From Acidobacteriota bacterium (lineage in GTDB: Bacteria > Acidobacteriota > Terriglobia > Versatilivoradales > Versatilivoraceae), in NCBI GenBank assembly GCA_026706225.1, contig JAPOZE010000631.1, positions 3,766 to 17,198 of the forward strand: a DNA stretch of 13,433 bases. The letters run 5' to 3'. The stretch's first letter is position 1, and every line of letters begins with the position of its first letter. Positions 7,412 through 13,433 of this stretch are shown here, in pieces. Position numbers and translations under genes: made by a program. The notes beneath the pieces were generated by a model. That model was not told the origin of the DNA, searched no databases, and saw only the letters and a list, made by a program, of their open reading frames with translations.

Positions 7412-8404
7412 ATGGACAAGGTCAAGGCGGCGGTCATCGGGACGGGCTACCTGGGAAGACAGCATGTCCGTGTTCTCTCCCAACTGGAGAACGTCGAGTT
7501 GGTTGGAGTCGTGGACAAGAACCTGGAGACGGCCCGAGCGGTGGCTGCCGAGTATTCCACCCGGGCTTACGACAGTCACCGGGCTCTGCCGGGCAAAGTC
7601 TCCGCCGTGAGTCTGGCCACTCCTACGCGGGAGCATGCATCGATCGGCATCGATCTCCTGACCCGGGGAGTCGACGTGCTGGTTGAGAAGCCCATCGCCT
7701 CCTCGCTGGCGGAGGCCGATGCCTTGATCGAAGCCGCCAACCGGCACCGCCGCATCCTGCAGGTCGGTCACCTGGAGCGCTTCAATCCGGCGGTGGCGGC
7801 GGCCCGCAAGTTGTTGACCACCCCCCTCTTTTTCGAAGTGCATCGTCTGGGGGTTTTTGCCGCGCGCAGCCTGGATATCGACGTGGTTTCCGACCTGATG
7901 ATTCACGACCTGGACCTGGTTCTGGATTTCGTCGGCAGCCCGGTGGAACGGGTGAGCGCCGTCGGTCTGCCCATTTTGACCGACAAGGTGGATATCGCCA
8001 ACGCCAGGCTGGAATTCGCCAATGGCTGTGTCGCCAACGTGACCGCCAGCCGGGTGAGTACCGAAAAGGTTCGAAAGCTGCGATTCTTTCAGAAGAGTCA
8101 ATACGTATCCCTGGACTTCTCGCGACAGGATGTGGTGGTGCTGAGTGTCGAGAATCGACCCGCGGGCGAGCCCCCCCTCATTCTGCCTCGCAGGATCGAC
8201 ACGGCCAGGACGGAACCGCTCAAGGCCGAAGTGGAATCGTTCCTGGAATCCGTTCGGACCCGGAGGCCGCCGGCGGTCTCGGCCGAGAGCAGCAGGGAGG
8301 CCCTGGCCCTGGCTCACCGGGTGGCGGTGGAGATTCAGGAGCATGCCAATCGTCTCTCGCTGTCTCCCCGGCGGCCCTGGTCGGAATCAAGTTCCGAATC
8401 ATGA
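7412..8404 (+). CDS. gnnA: Gfo/Idh/MocA oxidoreductase, GnnA-like
   Basis: This is a 330-residue NAD(P)-dependent sugar oxidoreductase. The Rossmann motif is AVIGTGYLGRQH (7-18), followed by the family EKP motif (92-94), GHLERFNP (119-126) and DLMIHDLDLVLDF (161-173), where H165 is the likely catalytic base. The ATG at 7412 is chosen because it lies just before the Rossmann strand; the frame runs open upstream to 7301 inside lpxI. In Acidithiobacillus and Leptospira, GnnA oxidises the 3-hydroxyl of UDP-GlcNAc so that aminotransferase GnnB can make UDP-GlcNAc3N, the LpxA substrate for amide-linked lipid A. Location within an lpx cluster suggests this role; gnnB is not in the window. The generic family is certain; the GnnA role is an inference. 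The gene ends in an ATGA overlap with the next one. Confidence 0.85.
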   Translation: MDKVKAAVIGTGYLGRQHVRVLSQLENVELVGVVDKNLETARAVAAEYSTRAYDSHRALPGKVSAVSLATPTREHASIGIDLLTRGVDVLVEKPIASSLAEADALIEAANRHRRILQVGHLERFNPAVAAARKLLTTPLFFEVHRLGVFAARSLDIDVVSDLMIHDLDLVLDFVGSPVERVSAVGLPILTDKVDIANARLEFANGCVANVTASRVSTEKVRKLRFFQKSQYVSLDFSRQDVVVLSVENRPAGEPPLILPRRIDTARTEPLKAEVESFLESVRTRRPPAVSAESSREALALAHRVAVEIQEHANRLSLSPRRPWSESSSES

Positions 8405-9453
8405 AGAAGGACGAACTGCGTCTGTCGCTCTCGCCGGGTTCCGGGGAGAATACCGGCCGGAGAACGCGTGAATCCTTTCTGATGTCGCTGGTGGCTCACC
8501 TGCTGGTTGTCCTCTGGGCGGCCTTGGGGCCCGACATCCTGCCGCAACCCGATCCTCCCCAACCGGGGGATCGGGACCAGGCCGAACGGCTGGGGTTTCT
8601 GGCTCTCCCCAGGGAGTATGAAGAAGTCCTCAAGGCGCCTCCTGCGGAAAGGCCGGAGGTTCCCGAGAATGAGCCGGTGCTTCGGCCCAGGCTCCCCGAG
8701 TCCGACCCCGAGGCGCTCCGGGTTCCCGCACCCTACCCCGACCCCGGGCAGGCTGAAGAACCCGAGGCCGAAGCACCGTCCGAACCTCCGGACCCCGAGC
8801 CCGGATCCTCCGAGCCCCGACCCTCAAAACCACCGCTTCCCGACCCTCAACTCTCCCCGCTCGAGGAAGCCGATGGGCAGACCGGGGCGCCGAGCCCGAT
8901 GGAGGCCGGCGGCATCGAGTCGACCGGCCCCTTTGCAGCCACCCCCAAAGAGAGGGACCTCAAGTCGAACCTGAAGGATCTCTATGCAGGATTAAGGCTC
9001 CCGGGAGGGACGGCGCCGGGTTCGGCGGTCGGGCAGGGAATCCGAAGCCGGCAGGACAGCGCAGGCGCGGGCCAGGCTCGCACCGGGGCCGACTTCGGAC
9101 GGCGCCATCCGGACTTCTCGGTCGAGCGTCCCACCATCCTCTCGGATACTCAGGGGGTCAACTTCGGACCCTGGTTGACGGCGGTCTATTTCAGGGTTCG
9201 CAACAACTGGTACTCGGTGATTCCCCAGGTGTACCGCAGCGGTCTCAAGGGGGTGGTGGTGATTGTGTTCGACGTGCGCAGAAACGGCAGCCTGGAAGAT
9301 CTGGAAATCGTGCGCAGCTCCAATTTTTCCCCCTACGATCGGGCGGCTGTTTCCTCCCTGAAGCTGTCGGAGCCGTTGCCCAATTTCCCCCGCGTTTTCA
9401 CCAAGGACCGTCTCACCCTCCAGTTCACCTACTTCTATAACATCCGTCTTTAG
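8401..9453 (+). CDS. TonB family energy-transducer-like protein
   Basis: The 350-residue protein has the TonB/TolA layout. A short basic cytoplasmic N-terminus is followed by one membrane segment (about 25-44, SFLMSLVAHLLVVLWAALGP). Residues 47-155 form a long, extremely proline- and acid-rich periplasmic spacer. A low-complexity linker follows, then a C-terminal domain (about 253-350) with WLTAVYFRVRNNWYSVIP and GVVVIVFDVRRNGSLEDLEI. The latter, and the PYDRAAVSSLK and FTKDRLTLQFTYFYNI stretches, match TonB C-terminal domains. Such proteins pass energy from an ExbB/ExbD-type complex in the inner membrane to outer-membrane partners. No exbB or exbD is nearby. The gene overlaps the oxidoreductase by ATGA and so is translationally coupled to the lipid A block. 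A TolA-like role is an alternative. Confidence 0.82.
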   Translation: MKKDELRLSLSPGSGENTGRRTRESFLMSLVAHLLVVLWAALGPDILPQPDPPQPGDRDQAERLGFLALPREYEEVLKAPPAERPEVPENEPVLRPRLPESDPEALRVPAPYPDPGQAEEPEAEAPSEPPDPEPGSSEPRPSKPPLPDPQLSPLEEADGQTGAPSPMEAGGIESTGPFAATPKERDLKSNLKDLYAGLRLPGGTAPGSAVGQGIRSRQDSAGAGQARTGADFGRRHPDFSVERPTILSDTQGVNFGPWLTAVYFRVRNNWYSVIPQVYRSGLKGVVVIVFDVRRNGSLEDLEIVRSSNFSPYDRAAVSSLKLSEPLPNFPRVFTKDRLTLQFTYFYNIRL

Positions 9454-9505
9454 CCCGGGATGCAAGTCCATGGGAAACGGCCGGATCGGCTTCCGCCGAC
9501 AGTCC

Positions 9506-9538
9506 TTGACATTGCTTGCCGGCATTCCGCAATATATG
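9506..9538 (+). promoter_or_regulatory. Possible sigma-70 promoter of trkAH
   Basis: A perfect TTGACA (-35) stands at 9506-9511. The expected -10 zone is AT-rich: CAATAT at 9530-9535 (18-base spacer, weak match) or TATATG at 9533-9538 (21-base spacer, better hexamer). An 8-base direct repeat, CGCAATAT, occurs at 9528-9535 and 9546-9553, so one copy covers the -10 zone and the other the start region; this could be a regulator site. The rest of the 187-base gap between the tonB-like gene and trkA (9454-9640) shows only a small hairpin, TCGGC-TTCC-GCCGA (9486-9499), without a T run. Confidence 0.45.
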
Positions 9539-9640
9539 TTCAGGACGCAATATCACCTTCCAATGCTGGAGAGCCGTGCTCGACTCCAACCGGACTGACA
9601 TCCTGTTGCTGGTTGTCTTGCCAAGACATTTCTCAAGGCC

Positions 9641-11017
9641 ATGAGGATCCTGATTGCCGGGGGCGGACAGGCCGCTTCGCTGGTTGCCACGCGCTTGATT
9701 CGCGAGGGCAACGAGGTGGTTCTGGTCGAGCAGGACCCCGAGCGCTGCCACCTGCTGGAGGAAACGCTGGACGCCAAGGTGGTTCAGGGCAATGCCGCCA
9801 GCATCCGCACCTTGCACGAGGCGGACATCGGCAACGCCGAAATGCTGATCGCCCTGACCAGCGAGGATCAGATCAACGTCCTGGTCTGTCTGATTGCTTC
9901 GGTGGAGTCGGACGTGAAGTTCAAGGTGGCGCGGCTCCGCACGCACGAAGTCAACTACTGGAGGAGGATACTGCGGAGAGCCGGACTGCACATCGACCTG
10001 ATCATTCACCCGGAGACCGAGATCGCCGATCGCATCCTGCGAGTGGTGCGCTTGCCCGGCGTCTCCGACGTGATCGACTTTGCCGAGGGTCGGGTGAAGC
10101 TCTTCGGAATGAATATCGACGAGAAGAGCTGGGTCGCCTACAAGACGGTCGAGGACCTGGACCGCGCCGGGCCGCCCAAGAATTCTCTGATCGCCCTGAT
10201 CTTCCGGGGGCAGCAGGTCATTGTTCCTCATGGGGCCGAGGTCCTGAAGCCGGGAGACCATGTCTACATCGTCACCACCGCCGACGACCTGGAGCGGGTG
10301 TGTCAGTTCATGGGGCTTCAAACCCAGGAGTCGCTCGATCGGGTCTACATCGTGGGGGGCAAGCAGGTAGGCATCCGGGTGGCCGAACTGTTGGAGCCCC
10401 GGGGTGTGACGGTGAAGCTCTTCGAGCGGGACATCGCCCGCTGCGAAAGGATTTCCCAGATCCTGCGCAAGACGGTTGTCCTGCACGCGGACGGCACCGA
10501 CGAATCGATCCTGGCGGAAGAAAACATCGAGGGCGCGGGAGCGTTCCTAGCCATGACCAACGATGACGAGGACAACCTCATTGCTTCCCTGCTGGCTCGA
10601 AAGCTGGGCGCAAAAAAGGTGGTGGCTCTCATCAATCGGCTGAACTACCTCCCCATGGCGCAGCGGCTCGGCATCAATACCACCGTCAGCCCCCGCCTGG
10701 CGGCGGTCGACCGGATTCTCCAGTTTGTGCGCAAGGGTCGAGTGCTCTCGGTGACCACCTTTCGCGAGGAGGAGGCCGAGGCGATCGAGTTGATTGCGGC
10801 CGAGGGCTCCAAGTACGTCGGCCGAAGCTTGAGAGAGGTTCGCCTTCCCCGCGGCGCCATCGTCGGCGCCATCGCTCGACCCAACGGCGAGGTGGTGGTC
10901 CCAAGGGGCGAAGCCACCATTCAGGCGGGAGACCGGGTCATCTTCTGTACCCTGGAGAATACCGTTCCCCTGCTCGAGTCCGCCTTCCTGGCCGAAGCCC
11001 GAAGGGAATGGGTGTGA
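9641..11017 (+). CDS. trkA: Trk system potassium uptake protein TrkA
   Basis: TrkA is the cytoplasmic NAD(H)/ATP-binding gating ring that binds the TrkH channel. The 458 residues form two tandem RCK units, the usual TrkA length and layout. The first Rossmann unit begins MRILIAGGGQAASLVATRL with acidic E30 in VVLVEQD. The second begins VYIVGGKQVGIRVAELLE and continues with KLFERD. RCK_C domains follow each, recognisable as GVSDVIDFAEGRVKLFGM and the late RSLREVRLPRGAIVGAIARP. Both glycine motifs deviate from GxGxxG: the first reads GGGQAA (third Gly is Ala) and the second GGKQVG (middle Gly is Lys), which may affect nucleotide preference. The ATG at 9641 directly precedes the first strand; AAGG is only 2 bases upstream, so initiation may be weak. 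The end overlaps trkH. Confidence 0.95.
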   Translation: MRILIAGGGQAASLVATRLIREGNEVVLVEQDPERCHLLEETLDAKVVQGNAASIRTLHEADIGNAEMLIALTSEDQINVLVCLIASVESDVKFKVARLRTHEVNYWRRILRRAGLHIDLIIHPETEIADRILRVVRLPGVSDVIDFAEGRVKLFGMNIDEKSWVAYKTVEDLDRAGPPKNSLIALIFRGQQVIVPHGAEVLKPGDHVYIVTTADDLERVCQFMGLQTQESLDRVYIVGGKQVGIRVAELLEPRGVTVKLFERDIARCERISQILRKTVVLHADGTDESILAEENIEGAGAFLAMTNDDEDNLIASLLARKLGAKKVVALINRLNYLPMAQRLGINTTVSPRLAAVDRILQFVRKGRVLSVTTFREEEAEAIELIAAEGSKYVGRSLREVRLPRGAIVGAIARPNGEVVVPRGEATIQAGDRVIFCTLENTVPLLESAFLAEARREWV

Positions 11018-12465
11018 TAAGGCCCGCTGCCCTCGGTCATATCCTGGGCCAGTTCCTGCTGGCGCTCGGAGCCACCCTGCTGGTTCCTCTGGCCTTCAGC
11101 CTCTGGAGTCACGGCGGTCCGGCTCCGCTGGCCTATGCCGCCGCGGTCACCGCCGGAACCGGCGGCGCCCTCTTCTTCGGTCTTCCTCGTCCCTCCAGGG
11201 ATTTGAGCCGGCGCGAGGGGCTGCTGCTGGTCTCTTGCGTATGGCTGGCGGTGAGTTTTTTCGGCGCTCTGCCCTTCTATTTCTCTCCCGCCTATTTCTC
11301 CAGCTTCACCGACGCTTTCTTCGAAGCCACCTCCGGGTTTACCGCCAGCGGAGCCACCATTCTCAGGGAGATCGAGAGTCTTCCCCGGGACCTGCAGTTC
11401 TGGAGGTGCTTCTCCCACTGGCTGGGGGGCATGGGGATCGTCCTGCTCGGGATCGCCATTCTGCCCCTGCTCGGCATGGGCGGGATGGCCTTGTATCGAG
11501 CCGAATTTTCGGGAGCCAGGTCGGAAAAGCTCAAGCCTCGGATTGCCCATACCGCCCAGGCGCTCTGGAAGATCTATGTCTGCCTGACCCTGGCGGAGTA
11601 CCTGGCGCTCCGCTGGGCGGGAATGGGTCCTTTCGATGCCGTGTGCCACGCCTTCTCGACAGTGGCCACGGGAGGATTCTCGACCCGAAACGCCAGTGTG
11701 GGGGCGTTCGACAGTCCCCTGATCGAATCCATCATTGTCATCTTCATGCTGTTGGGGAGCATCAACTTCACTCTGCACTACCGGCTCTGGGTGGAACGTC
11801 GGCCCAGGCGATTCGTTTCCGATTTCGAGCTCAGGACGCTGCTGTTCGTGGTGGTCTCGTCCAGCCTGGTGATCGCCGCCATTCTGGTCTTGAAGAGCGG
11901 TTACGCTCCGGAATTGGCCCTCAGAAGGGCCCTCTTTCAGGTGACGGCCATCACCACCACCACCGGCTTTACCACCGACGATTTTGCCCGGTGGCTGCCC
12001 CTGCCCCAGCTCATGCTGCTGGCGCTCATGTTCATGGGCGGGTGTACCGGATCGACTTCAGGAGGACTGAAGACTTCCCGGATGGTCCTGCTCTACAAGG
12101 TGGTGCTTCGCGAATTCGAACGCATGGTCGAGCGCCGCGGCGTGTTTGCGGTCCGCGTGGGCCAGGGGGTGATTCCCGAAACGGCCGTCCGCAGCCTTCT
12201 GAACCTGGTCTATCTCTCCTTTCTGGTCAACTTCCTGGGTTGCATCCTGCTGGCGGCCTCGGGCGTGGATGTGTTTACCAGCATCGCCGCCGTGGCTGCC
12301 GCCATGTTCAACATCGGTCCCGGACTGGGGAACGTGGGGCCGGTCGAGGGTTATGGGGGGCTGCCGGCGTTCGCCAAGTGGGTTCTGAGTTTCTGCATGC
12401 TGGCCGGCCGCCTGGAGTTCTACACGGTGCTGGTCATCTTTACCCCTGCCTTCTGGCAACGGTAG
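11008..12465 (+). CDS. trkH: Trk system potassium uptake transmembrane protein TrkH
   Basis: TrkH/KtrB-family membrane channel for K+ uptake, 485 residues, strongly hydrophobic with four repeated helix-pore-helix units. The selectivity-filter loops are all visible: FEATSGFTASGATIL, STVATGGFSTRNAS, AITTTTGFTTDDF and AAMFNIGPGLGNVGP; each contains the filter glycine. FMGGCTGSTSGGLKTSRM is the typical loop before the last unit, and GRLEFYTVLVIFTPAFW the usual C-terminus. The start may be the GTG at 11014, which gives a GTGA overlap with the trkA stop and places AAGGG (11002-11006) at a proper distance; ATG at 11008 has that site only a base or two away. Overlap with trkA means the pair is translated together. 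Confidence 0.95.
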   Translation: MGVIRPAALGHILGQFLLALGATLLVPLAFSLWSHGGPAPLAYAAAVTAGTGGALFFGLPRPSRDLSRREGLLLVSCVWLAVSFFGALPFYFSPAYFSSFTDAFFEATSGFTASGATILREIESLPRDLQFWRCFSHWLGGMGIVLLGIAILPLLGMGGMALYRAEFSGARSEKLKPRIAHTAQALWKIYVCLTLAEYLALRWAGMGPFDAVCHAFSTVATGGFSTRNASVGAFDSPLIESIIVIFMLLGSINFTLHYRLWVERRPRRFVSDFELRTLLFVVVSSSLVIAAILVLKSGYAPELALRRALFQVTAITTTTGFTTDDFARWLPLPQLMLLALMFMGGCTGSTSGGLKTSRMVLLYKVVLREFERMVERRGVFAVRVGQGVIPETAVRSLLNLVYLSFLVNFLGCILLAASGVDVFTSIAAVAAAMFNIGPGLGNVGPVEGYGGLPAFAKWVLSFCMLAGRLEFYTVLVIFTPAFWQR

Positions 12466-12478
12466 AGGCTGCCGGGGG

Positions 12479-12501
12479 TCGGCCATGCCGAATTGATTTT
12501 T
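12479..12501 (+). terminator. Possible intrinsic terminator of trkAH
   Basis: TCGGC-CAT-GCCGA (12479-12491) is a 5-base-pair hairpin with a 3-base loop, 14 bases after the trkH stop. ATTGATTTTT follows. The stem is short but GC-rich and the T tract is correctly placed. The T tract doubles as the -35 part of the next promoter. Confidence 0.4.
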
Positions 12502-12521
12502 GACCGGCCGCCTTCTAGAAT
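12493..12521 (+). promoter_or_regulatory. Sigma-70-type promoter of uvrD/pcrA
   Basis: TTGATT (12493-12498) and TAGAAT (12516-12521) are separated by exactly 17 bases, each matching the consensus at 5 of 6 positions. Predicted transcription start is near 12528, leaving an untranslated leader of about 85 bases before the helicase ATG. Confidence 0.65.
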
Positions 12522-12550
12522 GAGGTGGTGTCCCCGGGGGCACCTTCCTC
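12522..12550 (+). promoter_or_regulatory. Palindrome at the uvrD transcription start, possible operator
   Basis: GGTGTCCCC (12527-12535) is directly followed by its near-perfect complement GGGGGCACC (12536-12544), with one T-G pair in 9. GAGG (12522-12525) and CCTC (12547-12550) extend the symmetry after a small bulge. It covers the predicted transcription start, so it could be a repressor site or an early hairpin in the leader RNA. It does not match the E. coli LexA box (CTG-N10-CAG) or the Gram-positive one. Confidence 0.4.
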
Positions 12551-12613
12551 ACGCTGGTCGAAGCTGCGATCCCTCCGCTGCCCGATGCCTGGAATTGCCC
12601 ATCCTGCTGCTCC

Positions 12614-13433
12614 ATGCTGCGACTGGAAACACAACTCAATCCTGAACAGTTGCGGGCCGTCGAAACCATCGAAGGCCCACTGCTGATCCTGGCGGGAGCC
12701 GGGAGCGGCAAGACACGCGTCATCACCTACCGCATTGCCCACCTGATCGAGAACAGGCGGGTCCGAGCCGATCGGATCCTGGCGGTGACCTTCACCAACA
12801 AGGCCGCGGAGCAGATGAGGGTCCGCGTTCAAGGCCTGCTGCGCCGCGGGCGGGCCGCCAACCCCCACGTCTCCACCTTTCACTCCTTCTGTGTCCGGGT
12901 CCTGCGTCCCAACATCGGCCCCTTGGGCTATGGGAGCGACTTTTCGATCTACGACCAGGCCGACCAGTTGACGCTGATCAAGGACTGTCTCAAGGAATTG
13001 CAGTTGTCCGACCAGGCCCTTTCTCCTCGATGGGCCCTGTCCCGGATCTCCGAGTCCAAGAACCGCGGCCGGAGTCCCCGGGAAGTGTACTCCCAGGCCC
13101 ACGACTCCAAGGGCGAGCGGCTGTCGCTGGTCTTCGATCTCTACCAGGACAAGCTGAAGAAGGCCAACGCGCTGGACTTCGACGACCTGCTGTTGAAGAC
13201 AGTGGAGCTGCTTCGGAGCCAGGAGGCCGTCAGGACGGGTCTCAACGATCGTTTCGCCTACCTGATGGTGGATGAGTACCAGGACACCAATCGACCCCAG
13301 TACGAGCTGATCCGGCTGTTGACCCAGTCGCGTCAGAATATCTGTGTGGTGGGAGACGAGGATCAGTCCATCTACAGTTGGCGCGGAGCCGACATCCAGA
13401 ACATCCTGAGCTTCGAGAAGGACTATCCCGCCA
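12614..13433 (+). CDS. uvrD: ATP-dependent DNA helicase UvrD/PcrA, N-terminal part
   Basis: The frame opens with ATG at 12614 and runs off the window end after 273 codons. It is a superfamily 1A 3'-5' DNA helicase acting in nucleotide excision or mismatch repair, replication restart and removal of RecA filaments. Visible motifs in order: Q motif LNPEQLRAV (8-16); Walker A AGAGSGKT (27-34); motif Ia AVTFTNKAAEQM (57-68); STFHSFCVRVLR (87-98, motif Ib region); LDFDDLL (187-193); Walker B LMVDEYQDTN (217-226) with D220 and E221; and motif III VVGDEDQSIYSWRGAD (245-260). The missing C-terminal half would be about 400-500 residues. UvrD, PcrA and Rep cannot be told apart from this part alone. No good Shine-Dalgarno precedes the ATG; the frame is set by the Q motif. 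Confidence 0.93.
   Translation, partial: MLRLETQLNPEQLRAVETIEGPLLILAGAGSGKTRVITYRIAHLIENRRVRADRILAVTFTNKAAEQMRVRVQGLLRRGRAANPHVSTFHSFCVRVLRPNIGPLGYGSDFSIYDQADQLTLIKDCLKELQLSDQALSPRWALSRISESKNRGRSPREVYSQAHDSKGERLSLVFDLYQDKLKKANALDFDDLLLKTVELLRSQEAVRTGLNDRFAYLMVDEYQDTNRPQYELIRLLTQSRQNICVVGDEDQSIYSWRGADIQNILSFEKDYPA

Noticed and set aside
9460..10566. Plus-strand frame of 368 codons overlapping trkA
   Set aside because: It is a shifted frame of trkA, Arg/Gly/His-rich with no domain; trkA itself matches its family over its full length.
11235..12503. Plus-strand frame of 422 codons inside trkH
   Set aside because: Shifted frame of trkH with low-complexity Arg/His/Gly composition; trkH shows all four pore loops in its own frame.
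1..13433. CRISPR array, transposase or phage genes
   Set aside because: No regularly spaced repeats and no transposase, integrase or phage structural motifs were seen in any frame.

Overview
This GC-rich window looks like the chromosome of a diderm (outer-membrane) bacterium. The evidence is a lipid A gene set (fabZ, lpxA, lpxI and a gnnA-like oxidoreductase) next to a TonB-type protein. The left end carries a DUF1553/DUF1501 gene pair, an arrangement common in Acidobacteriota (Solibacter/Bryobacter-like), Planctomycetota and Verrucomicrobiota. Using LpxI rather than LpxH, with a Gfo/Idh gene beside it, fits Acidobacteriota best. The phylum is an inference from gene content only. All recognised genes lie on the + strand.

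Layout: (1) 3-2417 holds the C-terminal part of a DUF1549/DUF1553-type protein, then a Tat-signal DUF1501 protein with a strong ribosome binding site. (2) 2491-3411 is a branched-chain amino acid aminotransferase-like gene (ilvE type). (3) 3412-3712 is a 301-base non-coding stretch. It contains an imperfect inverted repeat of about 100 bases (3490-3591) followed by a very AT-rich leader (3592-3712). (4) 3713-4960 is a complete class II Fic AMP-transferase gene. (5) 5155-9453 is a tightly packed cell-envelope block: fabZ, lpxA, lpxI, a gnnA-like oxidoreductase and a TonB-like protein. It has ATGA start/stop overlaps at fabZ/lpxA and gnnA/tonB. (6) 9641-12465 is the potassium uptake pair trkA-trkH, overlapping, behind a leader with a perfect TTGACA -35 box. 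(7) 12614 to the window end is the N-terminal 273 residues of a UvrD/PcrA helicase, preceded by a clear sigma-70-type promoter and a near-perfect palindrome at the predicted transcription start.

How the genes work together: FabZ and LpxA stand at the branch between phospholipid and lipid A synthesis, since both act on 3-hydroxyacyl-ACP. LpxI removes UMP from UDP-diacylglucosamine later in the same pathway. The Gfo/Idh enzyme may make the 3-keto precursor of the 3-amino sugar nucleotide for amide-linked lipid A, as GnnA does. lpxD and lpxB, often neighbours of these genes, are not in the window: a Fic gene lies upstream of fabZ and a TonB-like gene follows the oxidoreductase. TrkA and TrkH form a K+ uptake system.

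I see no CRISPR array, phage module, complete insertion sequence, tRNA or rRNA, and no clearly new multi-gene system. The least ordinary part is the inverted repeat, AT-rich leader and Fic gene between 3490 and 4960, which looks like an accessory insertion between housekeeping genes.
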